Shown here: positions 26,603 to 35,496 of the stretch, one piece after another | Layout: every line of letters starts with the position of its first letter | How positions within the stretch are numbered: position 1 is the first letter of the stretch | Origin: an uncultured Clostridia bacterium | GTDB taxonomy: Bacteria; Bacillota; Clostridia; Oscillospirales; Acutalibacteraceae | Reading direction: 5' to 3' | Assembly: GCA_945787805.1 (NCBI GenBank) | Contig: CALZID010000003.1 | Location: forward strand, 93,125-157,124 | DNA: 64,000 nt | The notes under the pieces: generated by a model | The model's database searches: none | Seen by the model: only the letters and a program-made list of their open reading frames with translations | What the model was told of the DNA's origin: nothing | Position numbers and translations under genes: made by a program

Positions 26603-27532
26603 TTATCTTGCTCTTGCAAGTGAACGTGTCATATTTACAGCAGTTGTTGATGCATGAACTACCGACATCATATTTACCTTTACGCTTGAATCAAGACCAA
26701 ACTGTTGAGCTATTCTCGGCACTTCATTTGCGGCAAGCATAATACCAAGTGCGAGAAGCATATTGTCAGGGAATGTTATTAAGCCAAGGTATAGCAAGGT
26801 TGTCTGTAAAAATGCTGTTAAGCATAAAGCAGCAATCTGTTTCATCCATTGATTGAAGCCATCCGTATATCCTCTCGGAACGGAGAACATATATAGCGAA
26901 CCGACTGCCATCTGCACAAGCAGAATTCCACCTCGTTTGATATTCTGAAAGAAAATCTTAACAACACAGTAACCAAACACAATAAGGGCAATCAAACTAT
27001 ACAGTGTAATCTGCATAGTTTGAGGTGCCATAAATGTTGAGGTTAATATGTTCAATGCTTTTTGTGACAAATTGATACCTTGTTCGTTTGCAAAGATACT
27101 TGCAAGGTCATGCGAGAATGTATTCTGTAAGTTTATGCAGAACTTGTACAATTCTACTGGTACTATACCTATCAGCGAGCAGGCAAAAAAGCCCTTTAAG
27201 ATATTGATTGCAGTTGTCTTTACATTGGCACGACCTTGCTGATATTCAATTGCAACATCAAATACTGCTACAACCGTACCAGCGGTGAACAGTGTCCAAC
27301 CGAACAAAGTAAATATCATTATTGTTGCATCTACCCATTCAAGTTCAAAGATTTCTGCACCGAGATTACCCATAACCGTAAAAAAGTCGGCAATAGCACC
27401 ATACACCATTTCATAAATCCAACGCAATGCGGTGTCCCAAATAGTTCTTGCTATCTGTTCGCCAAGAGTATCAAAGACTGTGCCTATTGAATCTCCTATA
27501 CCGGAGATAAGGTCACCGAGCCAATCAAACAT
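26603..27532 (-). CDS. VirB6/TrbL-like polytopic transfer protein
   Basis: A 309-residue membrane protein with about six hydrophobic helices after an amphipathic N-terminus (FDWLGDLISGIGDSIG). The blocks TIWDTALRWIYEMVYGAIAD and FNQWMKQIAALCLTAFLQTT are typical of the TrbL/VirB6-type channel component of Tn1549-like elements. It follows the pilin-like gene after 16 bp and is expected to form the inner membrane channel with the VirB3- and VirB4-like proteins. Confidence 0.87.
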   Translation of the reverse strand: MFDWLGDLISGIGDSIGTVFDTLGEQIARTIWDTALRWIYEMVYGAIADFFTVMGNLGAEIFELEWVDATIMIFTLFGWTLFTAGTVVAVFDVAIEYQQGRANVKTTAINILKGFFACSLIGIVPVELYKFCINLQNTFSHDLASIFANEQGINLSQKALNILTSTFMAPQTMQITLYSLIALIVFGYCVVKIFFQNIKRGGILLVQMAVGSLYMFSVPRGYTDGFNQWMKQIAALCLTAFLQTTLLYLGLITFPDNMLLALGIMLAANEVPRIAQQFGLDSSVKVNMMSVVHASTTAVNMTRSLARAR

Positions 27533-27548
27533 GCTCTACACCTCCGCA

Positions 27549-27881
27549 TCAGATAATTGTCCAGATGTACAATGGAGCAGTAAGTGTAAAGATAAGACAG
27601 GCAAATAAAATGCACGGTGCAGTAAATTCAAACTGACCATGCTTTTTATACTCAAAATATGCTGTTCCGACTTTTACAAAAAAAAGGATTGCAAGAATCA
27701 TGTCAACCACAGGGAAGACAACATTGTTTACAACCTGTTGTACCTGACCTTTAGCTGCATTCCAAGTATTTTCAACTGCACCTGCAACATCTCCTGCAGC
27801 AAATGCCATTACAGAAAAGCTGCAGATAATCAAAGTAACAAGCAGTGCCGCACCAATTGTTTTTAAGTGTTTGTTTTTCAT
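27549..27881 (-). CDS. VirB2/pilin-like small membrane protein (DUF3852-like)
   Basis: A 110-residue protein with a cleavable signal peptide (hydrophobic residues 8-26, ending AFAAGD) and two further hydrophobic helices, the layout of VirB2/TrbC pilins. The segment VVNNVVFPVVDMILAILFFV is characteristic. The start at 27881 is chosen because AGGAGGCAATCTT precedes it; a longer reading overlaps that site. It probably forms the extracellular part or core of the channel. Confidence 0.85.
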   Translation of the reverse strand: MKNKHLKTIGAALLVTLIICSFSVMAFAAGDVAGAVENTWNAAKGQVQQVVNNVVFPVVDMILAILFFVKVGTAYFEYKKHGQFEFTAPCILFACLIFTLTAPLYIWTII

Positions 27882-27897
27882 AAGATTGCCTCCTGAT

Positions 27898-30800
27898 TTA
27901 TTCTTCATCTTTTTTCTTGATAGTGATAATAACATATGCTACAAGTCCACCAAAAGCAACAGCAGTCATACCAATCCAGAATCCTAATCTCCATGGCACA
28001 TCTGTATTAGGAATATTAGGGTTTGGTGTTTCAGATTTAGGTATTTTTTCGTTTGAGATTTCAAGTTCAATTATTGTGCCATCTTCTGTGATTTCAAAGT
28101 AATGATATCCGTCATCTTTGATATATCCGTCTGGGGCTGACTTCTCATAAACGAAGTATCCATTATATCTTAAATCGTTCATGATATATACACCGACTTC
28201 ATCCTCTTTGAGTTCGCCTATAAGAATATCAATTTCAGGATTGAATTCTTTGTTTCCGTCAACATCCACATAGATTTCAAATATTGCTCCTGAAAGTTTT
28301 GTTTCAAGGTTATCTTCATCAACTTTTGTTACTTTAACAGAGCCAAGAATAAATTCATTTTCTACAATAAGCTCGATAATTTCTCCATCTTCCATAACAT
28401 TTACCGTATATACTGTAGTGTTTAGTTTGAATGAAGGGGGGGATTTAAGTTCGCGAACAATCCATTTTCCGTATAGAATATTTTCAAATCCAAACACACC
28501 AATTTCATTTGAAGTAGAAATCATAAAGGCAGTTTCTTCTGTGAATTCAGTTTCATTTTCTTCGAAAAGACCGAAGACTGCACCTGCGATAGCAAAGCCA
28601 TCTTCATCAATTTTCTTACCTACAATTGTTCCACGAATAGGCTTGTTTTCAACCACTATTACCACTACTGTAATTCCACCATCTTCTGTTGCAGTATCCG
28701 CAGTAACATCAAAAGATATAGGATTTTTTTCAACTACATATCCGTAAGGTGCCTGAACTTCAACAAGAGTATATCCTTTACCATAAGGGAGCCTTTCAGG
28801 TGTTATGAGTGAACCGCTTGCATCGGTATAGAATGTATCAATGGTTGTGGGTGTAGGATAGGTATATGTCATTGTTACAAGTTTGCCATCAGGGTCATAA
28901 ATCTGGAAACCTGCACCAGCGTATGGAATTGTCTTTCCTGTTTCTGCATCTTTTTTGATTACCTTAACATAGCTTTCAAAGTTTGCGTTGTTAATGATGT
29001 AACGGTATGTCTGACCGTCAGAATTGATTACCACATCAAAGTCAGAAATGAATTCTTTGCCATCTGCACCTTTGGCTTGATGCACGGTATATGTACCATA
29101 TGGTAAATCTTTTGTCTGTGCAAAGCCGTTTTCGTCACACACAAGTGTATCTCGTTCTGTTCCTTTTGCCTTATTGTAACTGCCAGCAGATTTAAGATAT
29201 ACTTGGAATTCAGCACCGACTTCAGGATGCTCAATCTGAGTACTACCATCGTCTGAATGCTTGATAATGGCAATCTTGCCTTTAATAACCTGTTCTGTTA
29301 CATTCATTGAGAGTGTATTCTTTTCTACCGTATAGTTCTTTGATTCAGCACCGATTTTATATACTGTTTCATCAAGAAGATAGCCTTCACTTGCAGTAAT
29401 CTCTCTCAATGTCCAATTGTCACCGCAAACATATTCTTTTGTTGTAAATTTACCATTAGCATCTGTGGTGTATTCATCAATCAACTCATTACCGTTGTAA
29501 ATGCCATAGACTGCACCTGTGAGAGTTGCATCGCCTTGAGCATAGCCTGTTTTAGAATCTGCTTTTGTAACTGTTACTGTGAACTTCTTGAGTACATTAT
29601 GGAATGATTTTTCAGTTACCTTATTCCATTCAATGTTCGCACTTTGCACTTCAGGTATTACATATTTTGAATCAACATCGACTTCTTCAAGAGTGTAGTT
29701 GTTACCCATAAGTACATCATTGAATGTCGCAACACCATTTTTATCAGTTACTGCATATTCATCAACTTTAAGTCCTGAATGAGATGTTCCGTAAAGGTGG
29801 AATTTAATGCCCTTGTTGAAACCATCTTCTGATGTTTTTGTTACTTTCAAGTCTCCTCGTTTGAGAGTGTTATTGAAAGTTACTGTTGAGGTCTGTCCTG
29901 AAACTACAGTTACAGTTCTTGTTTCCTGTGGCTCGTATTTATCCTCAACTATTTCTGTAATGGTGTATGTACCGGGTTTTAAGTTGCTTATGGTAATTCT
30001 GCCGCCATTTTCGGTTTTAACTGTTTTATCAACACCATTACCTTTGATATGGAATGAAATTGCATCAACTTTACCATCTTCGGATGTTTTTACAATCTGG
30101 ACTTTACCGGGTATCTGTTCATTCACAGCATTGATAGTAACTGTTCCTTTATTACTGGAATTTAAAGTTACAGTCCATTCTGATTGACCTGATGCTTGAT
30201 AATTTGTAGGGAATACAGTTTCTTTTACTGTATATGTGCCGTAAGGTATTCTTTCCTGTGTAATTGCATATCCGTTGCTATTAGTTGGACCAATTTTGTA
30301 TTGAATGCCTGTTTCTTTATGTGTAGCAACAAACACAGCACCACTTAATGCTTTACCATTGGTATCCTTTTTGTATATTTCAATTACACCATTTTCTTCA
30401 ATAATCTCTGGAACAATAACTGATGATACTAACTCTGCCGCACCATTTTTTGATAAACCTTCTAAAGTAATAATTTCAGGACCACGACTGTTGCCCACAT
30501 GAGTAATGAAGTTTTTACCGTTATATTTACCAGCATACAAGCCGACATGACTTACCGTTCCGCTTGCAGTAAACACAATCAACGAACCGATTGGGATTTC
30601 TTCATCCGCTGTAAAAGTCTTTCCATCTGAACTTTGCTTAAACGAGATTTCTCTTGCTTTTCCTGATTCAACCCATTTCTGTGCAGAAGTTGACCATGCA
30701 CCTGATGACTTTAGGTTTGTCGGGCGAATATAGTCAGATGTATCCATTCCTACAATGTTAGGAAGGTAATTAAAGTATACATATGAGCAATATGAGGCAC

Positions 30801-31155
30801 AGCAGAGACCATACTTCTCAAAACGAGCAAGGTTTGGCGCTTTGCCTGAAATCGTTGATATGTCTGTAATCGTTTCTATACCTTCATTTGCAAAACTCGA
30901 GTCATAACTAATATTTGACAGAATACTGTCTGATACCATTGAACCATATTTTATAAAAATTTGACCGTTGTTTTTCAATGCTTGCACATCATATCCTGTG
31001 TATGCCAATGCATCAAGATAGACATTATCAAGCATCTCATCAGGAATATCTGATGAAGGTGTAGCAAATACTGTAATACTAATTGATGAAAACATTAATG
31101 TTATAGCAAGAATGATTGCCAGAATATTTTTAATGTTAATATTTTTATTGAACAT
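27898..31155 (-). CDS. Surface protein: NlpC/P60-like domain plus eight SpaA/Cna_B repeats
   Basis: A 1,085-residue secreted protein; the start at 31155 follows AAAGGACGATATTT. It has a signal peptide (to about residue 32, VFATPS) and an NlpC/P60-like domain with Cys in CCASYCSY near 117 and His in VSHVGLYAG near 200. About eight SpaA/Cna_B beta-sandwich repeats follow, from residue ~255 to ~1025, each with a KxD/SEDG start, several carrying the Lys and Glu that form isopeptide bonds. A spacer (IPNTDVPW), a transmembrane helix and KKKDEE end it. The sorting signal is degenerate compared with LPXTG. Encoded within the transfer operon, it probably promotes mating contact. Confidence 0.9.
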   Translation of the reverse strand: MFNKNINIKNILAIILAITLMFSSISITVFATPSSDIPDEMLDNVYLDALAYTGYDVQALKNNGQIFIKYGSMVSDSILSNISYDSSFANEGIETITDISTISGKAPNLARFEKYGLCCASYCSYVYFNYLPNIVGMDTSDYIRPTNLKSSGAWSTSAQKWVESGKAREISFKQSSDGKTFTADEEIPIGSLIVFTASGTVSHVGLYAGKYNGKNFITHVGNSRGPEIITLEGLSKNGAAELVSSVIVPEIIEENGVIEIYKKDTNGKALSGAVFVATHKETGIQYKIGPTNSNGYAITQERIPYGTYTVKETVFPTNYQASGQSEWTVTLNSSNKGTVTINAVNEQIPGKVQIVKTSEDGKVDAISFHIKGNGVDKTVKTENGGRITISNLKPGTYTITEIVEDKYEPQETRTVTVVSGQTSTVTFNNTLKRGDLKVTKTSEDGFNKGIKFHLYGTSHSGLKVDEYAVTDKNGVATFNDVLMGNNYTLEEVDVDSKYVIPEVQSANIEWNKVTEKSFHNVLKKFTVTVTKADSKTGYAQGDATLTGAVYGIYNGNELIDEYTTDANGKFTTKEYVCGDNWTLREITASEGYLLDETVYKIGAESKNYTVEKNTLSMNVTEQVIKGKIAIIKHSDDGSTQIEHPEVGAEFQVYLKSAGSYNKAKGTERDTLVCDENGFAQTKDLPYGTYTVHQAKGADGKEFISDFDVVINSDGQTYRYIINNANFESYVKVIKKDAETGKTIPYAGAGFQIYDPDGKLVTMTYTYPTPTTIDTFYTDASGSLITPERLPYGKGYTLVEVQAPYGYVVEKNPISFDVTADTATEDGGITVVVIVVENKPIRGTIVGKKIDEDGFAIAGAVFGLFEENETEFTEETAFMISTSNEIGVFGFENILYGKWIVRELKSPPSFKLNTTVYTVNVMEDGEIIELIVENEFILGSVKVTKVDEDNLETKLSGAIFEIYVDVDGNKEFNPEIDILIGELKEDEVGVYIMNDLRYNGYFVYEKSAPDGYIKDDGYHYFEITEDGTIIELEISNEKIPKSETPNPNIPNTDVPWRLGFWIGMTAVAFGGLVAYVIITIKKKDEE

Positions 31156-31224
31156 AAATATCGTCCTTTCAAACAAAAAACTCTGCTACATTAAGTAACA
31201 GAGTTCCTTTTAATATATTTTGTT

Positions 31225-32016
31225 TTACAAATTATCGCTATTTTCCATAGTAACTGCGATGTCACAATACCACATTCCACTTTCGTATGTGATTCCTATG
31301 CCGATATATTTGTATCGACTGTCACCAACATACGCCCAGTGTCCTGAACTGTTCCTTGTGAGTGTTGCAAATTTCTTTGCTATCTCATCAGCCGTTCCTA
31401 CATACCTAGCATTTGCTATTGCTTCGCCAGCATTAGCGGTGTAGTAGGGTTCACCTGACATTCCATACAAGGATGGGTTAACATACTCACCATATTTGAG
31501 TGCAGTAGCGGCAGTTCGTTCATCTTCTGTATCGTGAGCAAAGTTAGATATTAATTGACGACTACGATATTCTGCGTATTTGGTTAATCCAGGCAGTTTA
31601 GTCGCTACGGGAGCACCTTGCTCTTTACGATACTCATTAATGTAATAAACTAACCTTTCCGCTATTGCTTTCTCATCAGCCTTTGTAGCATACTGAATAG
31701 GATTTGTTGTTTTTGTTTCAGTTTCTTGTGACTTGGGGGTAGTTGTTATGATGGTTGCTTTTGAATCCTTAACAGTTGTCGTTTCTTTACTATGAGCATT
31801 TTGGCCACTTGTTATTTCTTCACTTTTAGGTTTTGTACTTTCTTCTGTAGGTTCGGTAGTGCTTTCAGTTGCTTTCTCAACTGTTTCTGGTTCGGTTGTG
31901 GATTCCTTTACCGTTACATTTGATTGGGTAGTGGTAGTCTGTTCTTCAGTATTTCTGCATCCTGTTATGCTTAGAAGGAGTGCTATGCATAGAAACATCG
32001 ATAATGCTCTTTTCAT
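31225..32016 (-). CDS. CAP-domain lipoprotein (SCP/PR1 type)
   Basis: A 263-residue lipoprotein. The start at 32016 gives a proper signal peptide with lipobox LLSITGCR. A Thr/Glu/Ser/Lys-rich linker spans about residues 25-105. The C-terminal ~150 residues are a CAP domain (LVYYINEYRKEQGAPV; SNFAHDT; NAGEAIANARY; HWAYVGDSRYKYIGIG). Extracellular CAP proteins have varied roles. Here it follows the adhesin gene in reverse reading order and shares its transcript direction. Confidence 0.88.
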   Translation of the reverse strand: MKRALSMFLCIALLLSITGCRNTEEQTTTTQSNVTVKESTTEPETVEKATESTTEPTEESTKPKSEEITSGQNAHSKETTTVKDSKATIITTTPKSQETETKTTNPIQYATKADEKAIAERLVYYINEYRKEQGAPVATKLPGLTKYAEYRSRQLISNFAHDTEDERTAATALKYGEYVNPSLYGMSGEPYYTANAGEAIANARYVGTADEIAKKFATLTRNSSGHWAYVGDSRYKYIGIGITYESGMWYCDIAVTMENSDNL

Positions 32017-32082
32017 AATTTTCACCTCTAACTCATACAATACACAAAAATTTTCAAAAGTCCAGCAAATTGCGAATGTTTT

Positions 32083-32466
32083 TTACATATCCTGAGAAAC
32101 AGCTTCATCCTGTGTAACATCTTCACTCTGCGTCTGATTTTCTCTCATTTCTAACTGTTCTTCATAGGCCTTAAGAACAACGCTATTGAGTTCAGCACGA
32201 GCTTCTGATGAAATTGGATGGCATACATCTGAATATTTCTGTTCACCATCTTTTGTGTACTTGCTCTGTGGCATTGATACGAAAAGACCTTTTTTAGATT
32301 CAATTACCTTTACTCCGTGAAAAGCAAAAGCATCAGAAATCGTGATACTTGCAACTGCCTTCACATTACTGTCCTCATAATCAACCATCTGTGTGATTTT
32401 TGCTTTGATATTAAGTGAAGATTTCTGTTTGTTTGTGTTCTTAAAATTTGATTTTTTGTTTGCCAT
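32083..32466 (-). CDS. spoVG: SpoVG-family protein
   Basis: A 127-residue protein with the SpoVG core: VKAVASITISDAFAFHGVKV, then KGLFVSMPQSKY and the conserved HPIS. SpoVG is a small nucleic-acid-binding regulator in Firmicutes; copies on conjugative elements are common. The N-terminal ~20 residues are basic and the C-terminal tail is Gln/Asp-rich, both longer than in the chromosomal family. Confidence 0.88.
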   Translation of the reverse strand: MANKKSNFKNTNKQKSSLNIKAKITQMVDYEDSNVKAVASITISDAFAFHGVKVIESKKGLFVSMPQSKYTKDGEQKYSDVCHPISSEARAELNSVVLKAYEEQLEMRENQTQSEDVTQDEAVSQDM

Positions 32467-32481
32467 AATGACTATCCTTTC

Positions 32482-33171
32482 TTAACCATAATAAATTGTG
32501 AATCCCATATCATTCTGAACATCTTCTTCGAGGATTTCTTCAGGTTCGGAGAAGCGTTCCATATATTTTTGTACTTCTTCATCTGTAAGGGAACAGAAGT
32601 CATCTTCTGTCAATCCCACCACAAAGAAAGAGCCAGCGATAATTGAAGAACCATTACCGATACGGCGATTACCATCAAGACCGATGAGTTTACCTTCTTC
32701 GTTACATATGATGGCAGTACCATCCTCGTTATAAACAAGTTCGATAAGACCACCAACTGCTTTCTGTTCAGCATCAAGTGTATGTTCGATTTCAGAAACA
32801 AAAGGTTTTCTGTGTGGTTCAACATACAAAATTTGCATCAGGTTGTCCTGTTTGTGAACAAGTGATTCGTCAAAGTCAATCTTTGCAAAACCTATACTGT
32901 CACAGTAATAAAAACCAGATTCAAGGTTATCAATGTTTTCTTCAAGTTTAACCACATCCGATACAGAGAGTGAATGACCTCTATGTAACGGATGACCATC
33001 TGTATTGAACTTTTTGAATACATCTTCAAGTGAGTTACTTTCAACATCTCCTTTGAAAACCTCGTTATACAAAGATGCATCAACTTTTTTATCTTTGAGA
33101 TGGTCAAGTGGTTGAAATTTAGCACCAACATTATCTCTGTTGGTGTCAATCTGATAAATTTTAATATTCAT
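32482..33171 (-). CDS. YodL / DUF3846 domain protein
   Basis: A 229-residue acidic protein with an N-terminal YodL-like domain (NIKIYQIDTNRDNV; LYNEVFKGDVES; GHSLSVSDVVKLE; GFYYCDSIGFAKI, residues 1-110) and a C-terminal DUF3846-like domain (MQILYVEPHRKPFVSEI; ELVYNEDGTAIICNEEGKL; GNRRIG; GSFFVVGL). Both are typical of gut Clostridia conjugative elements, and their function is not established. It follows the AbrB-like gene after 4 bp. Confidence 0.85.
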   Translation of the reverse strand: MNIKIYQIDTNRDNVGAKFQPLDHLKDKKVDASLYNEVFKGDVESNSLEDVFKKFNTDGHPLHRGHSLSVSDVVKLEENIDNLESGFYYCDSIGFAKIDFDESLVHKQDNLMQILYVEPHRKPFVSEIEHTLDAEQKAVGGLIELVYNEDGTAIICNEEGKLIGLDGNRRIGNGSSIIAGSFFVVGLTEDDFCSLTDEEVQKYMERFSEPEEILEEDVQNDMGFTIYYG

Positions 33172-33175
33172 AATA

Positions 33176-33478
33176 TTAAACCTCCATTTTCATATTGGTT
33201 TGCTGTTCTGCCCACATTACTGAAAGGTGAACAAGTGCTGCTCTCTGTTGCTCGGCAGAAAGGCCATTGAGGAAGTCATAAAGTGTAACTTCATCATCTT
33301 TTTCAGTATGATGCTGACTGCAGTTGTCACAGATTTTCTCTCTTTTTACTGTAACCGAAGTACCGTCAGGATTTTCTGTGAAAGATAATACATCGTTGTA
33401 GTTAAATCCAATTTTTTGTCTGATTTCAAATGGAATTGTAATTCTTCCTCGTTTACCAAGAATTCTGAATAGTTTCAT
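33176..33478 (-). CDS. AbrB/MazE/SpoVT-type transcription regulator
   Basis: A 100-residue protein with a swapped-hairpin AbrB domain at residues 1-45 (KRGRITIPFEIRQKIGF, the DNA-binding segment), a CDNC-containing linker and a helical C-terminal part. Its ATG overlaps the upstream stop by one base (TAATG). It probably controls element genes together with the next protein. Confidence 0.85.
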   Translation of the reverse strand: MKLFRILGKRGRITIPFEIRQKIGFNYNDVLSFTENPDGTSVTVKREKICDNCSQHHTEKDDEVTLYDFLNGLSAEQQRAALVHLSVMWAEQQTNMKMEV

Positions 33479-33747
33479 TACACCACATCCTTTACACATT
33501 CCTCACAGAAATCGAAGCAAGGGCAGTTAGCACAGTCTTCATCACAATCCATATTGAGAAATTCACATTCTTCGCAATTGCCATCGCAAACGAAATCGCC
33601 CTCATTTTCTGCAACTTTAATTACAATAGTTCCTTTTCGAGCACTGATATACAAAATACCAGCTTGGCTTACACCGGCTTCTTCAAGTATTTCAGTCGGG
33701 ATTGCTAAAAGGATATATTCATTTGAATTTAATTTTTTATCTTGCAT
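33478..33747 (-). CDS. AbrB-like protein with cysteine-rich tail
   Basis: An 89-residue protein; the ATG at 33747 follows AAAGGAG. The first ~45 residues resemble an AbrB-type fold (LLAIPTEILEEAGV). The tail carries nine cysteines in pairs (CDGNCEECEF; DCDEDCANCPC; CEEC), a layout able to bind zinc or an iron-sulfur centre. It is translationally coupled to the second AbrB protein. Confidence 0.72.
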   Translation of the reverse strand: MQDKKLNSNEYILLAIPTEILEEAGVSQAGILYISARKGTIVIKVAENEGDFVCDGNCEECEFLNMDCDEDCANCPCFDFCEECVKDVV

Positions 33748-34745
33748 TGAACAATACACTCCTTTAAGATTTTTTCATAATTTACATCATCTTCTTTAAT
33801 ACCGTTATGAAGATTGAATAAAGTCATTTGTTTGGGTTTTGCTTTTTCTCTTTCGTACAAATCGTAATTACCAATAAGCAACTCCTTGAACTCTTTCCCG
33901 GCATCATATCGTTGAGCCATAGAGTGAGTACGTGAGAAATCAAGCATTGAAAATCCTTTATACAATTCCCTTATTTCAGGGCAATCGTTGTAGGACAACA
34001 AAAACTTTCCATTGATATTTTTGAGAGTATCACGAAGCCTTACATGGTCATCCCATCCAAACTCCACAGCATACATATCTTCAGTAGAGAAATATGGCGG
34101 GTCAAGATAAAAGAAGGCATCATTTCTGTCGTAATGACGAATCAGAGTTTCAAAGTCCTGATTTTCAACAACCACATTTGCCATTCTGTTTTCAAGTTCC
34201 TGAATAAGACCGAATAATTTCCGTATATCAAAAGGCTGTGAAGCAAAGGATTTGCAACTACTCGAATAACTGTAGCGAAGCAATTTCAGAAACATTGCGG
34301 CTCGGCGTATATCATAATCTTTCGTTATCCTTGTACGGATTTCTTTAAGTTCATCTGCTTCGGGAACAGGGAATGACAATTCTGTCAACTTAAGTTCTTC
34401 CGAAAGGTATTCATCGCTGAATTGCTCATGGTCAAAGAACCTGCGGATTGCGATAAAATCCTCACGGGAATTGAGGTTGCAAAACCCTAACTCACGAATT
34501 GTAGCTACTGTGCGTTCTTTCATACAATGAAAGAGGTTAGCTAAATTTCGGTCAAAATCGTTATACACCTCAAAGGGATGTATTTCGGGTTTACCAAGCA
34601 ACACACTACCTGAGCCACCGAATACATCAATAAATCTGCCGTAGTTCAAAGGAAACACGGCATAAAGAATATGTAGGATGGAAGATTTATTTCCCACCCT
34701 TGATACAGGAGTCTTAATATTAACCACCTTACTTTCGTAAGGCAT
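33729..34745 (-). CDS. DNA adenine methylase (Dam/D12 class)
   Basis: A 338-residue N6-adenine methyltransferase. The AdoMet-binding segment RFIDVFGGSGSVLLGKP is near residue 36 and the catalytic DPPY motif (YLDPPYFSTEDMY) near 216. There is no restriction partner, so it is likely an orphan enzyme that marks element DNA against host restriction or regulates the element. No clear ribosome binding site precedes the start, and a terminator lies immediately upstream, so translation may depend on read-through. Confidence 0.9.
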   Translation of the reverse strand: MPYESKVVNIKTPVSRVGNKSSILHILYAVFPLNYGRFIDVFGGSGSVLLGKPEIHPFEVYNDFDRNLANLFHCMKERTVATIRELGFCNLNSREDFIAIRRFFDHEQFSDEYLSEELKLTELSFPVPEADELKEIRTRITKDYDIRRAAMFLKLLRYSYSSSCKSFASQPFDIRKLFGLIQELENRMANVVVENQDFETLIRHYDRNDAFFYLDPPYFSTEDMYAVEFGWDDHVRLRDTLKNINGKFLLSYNDCPEIRELYKGFSMLDFSRTHSMAQRYDAGKEFKELLIGNYDLYEREKAKPKQMTLFNLHNGIKEDDVNYEKILKECIVQCKIKN

Positions 34746-34759
34746 CAATCGTTCAAAAC

Positions 34760-34798
34760 AAAAAGCGGTACCAATCTGTTAAAAACGATTGATACCGT
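34760..34798 (-). terminator. Terminator between DUF3789 gene and methylase
   Basis: On the minus strand CGGTATCAATC and GATTGGTACCG pair (with G-T pairs), followed by CTTTTTGTTTT. Confidence 0.7.
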
Positions 34799-34804
34799 AA
34801 ATCT

Positions 34805-34909
34805 TTATCTATTCATATCTTCGTCAGCTTTTGATGCTGCATTGCAAAACGCCATTGCAATAACGCCAATCGTACAGCCGACAACACAACCTATAAAAAA
34901 CTTTAGCAA
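34805..34909 (-). CDS. DUF3789-like very small membrane protein
   Basis: A 34-residue protein beginning with TTG at 34909, after GGTGGTGATAA. It reads MLKFFIGCVVGCTIGVIAMA, then FCNAASKADEDMNR. One hydrophobic helix with small residues, then a short polar tail with the ASKAD motif, fits the DUF3789 family common in Clostridia conjugative elements. It is easily missed because of its length and TTG start. Role unknown. Confidence 0.75.
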   Translation of the reverse strand: MLKFFIGCVVGCTIGVIAMAFCNAASKADEDMNR

Positions 34910-34926
34910 ATTATCACCACCCTTAA

Positions 34927-35496
34927 TTATGTCTGTATCTCGAATCTTTCCTCATAATCTTCGTTCATCTCATCTTCTGATGTGATATTTACATACTCAC
35001 CGATAATAGAAAGAGCTTCGTCATAACTTCCAGATACTCTTATACGGTCACGCATTTGTACTGCTTGTTCAGCCAATCCATTATCACGAAGTGTTTTTGA
35101 GGCAATGCCAATAAGGTTGAAGATATTTCCATCCTTGCCAATGAGGGGACAGTCAGGCTTTCGGCGTTCTCTAATGAACCCACCCAGGTTATTGGGCACA
35201 AAATCTGAAAGCCAAGTACCAGCAAATGACTCGTATGTTTTCAATCGCCAGATTGCGAATTTGCCTATATCAAGCGCAACATTTTCAAATGGGAACAAAA
35301 GACAAGTCAAGTCATTATGAGTGAAACTCTGACAGTCAGTAAATTTTGTGTTGTTCAAAAGAATACCGTCTTTTGTCAGCATTTCATTGATGCCGTCAAC
35401 CCATTCCTGCAGGTCACCGCCGCATCCGAGAAGAACCAATCCTTCTTTTTCGTTCATTCGACGAAGGTCATTACTAGTAATATTGGTTATACTCAT
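34927..35496 (-). CDS. Conserved element protein, family not recognised
   Basis: A 189-residue soluble protein, no transmembrane segment. Notable parts are EGLVLLGCGGDLQEWVDGIN (residues 18-37), a Cys- and Trp-containing middle (LLFPFENVALDIGKFAIWRL) and a C-terminal helix with GLAEQAVQMRDRI. It overlaps the upstream gene by 4 bp (ATGA), so expression is coupled. Similar proteins accompany YubB/LPD28-type genes in these elements; function unknown. Confidence 0.7.
   Translation of the reverse strand: MSITNITSNDLRRMNEKEGLVLLGCGGDLQEWVDGINEMLTKDGILLNNTKFTDCQSFTHNDLTCLLFPFENVALDIGKFAIWRLKTYESFAGTWLSDFVPNNLGGFIRERRKPDCPLIGKDGNIFNLIGIASKTLRDNGLAEQAVQMRDRIRVSGSYDEALSIIGEYVNITSEDEMNEDYEERFEIQT

Noticed and set aside
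29807-30187. 126-codon plus-strand ORF
   Set aside because: It is the antisense shadow of the SpaA-repeat gene, whose repeats and signals are clear.
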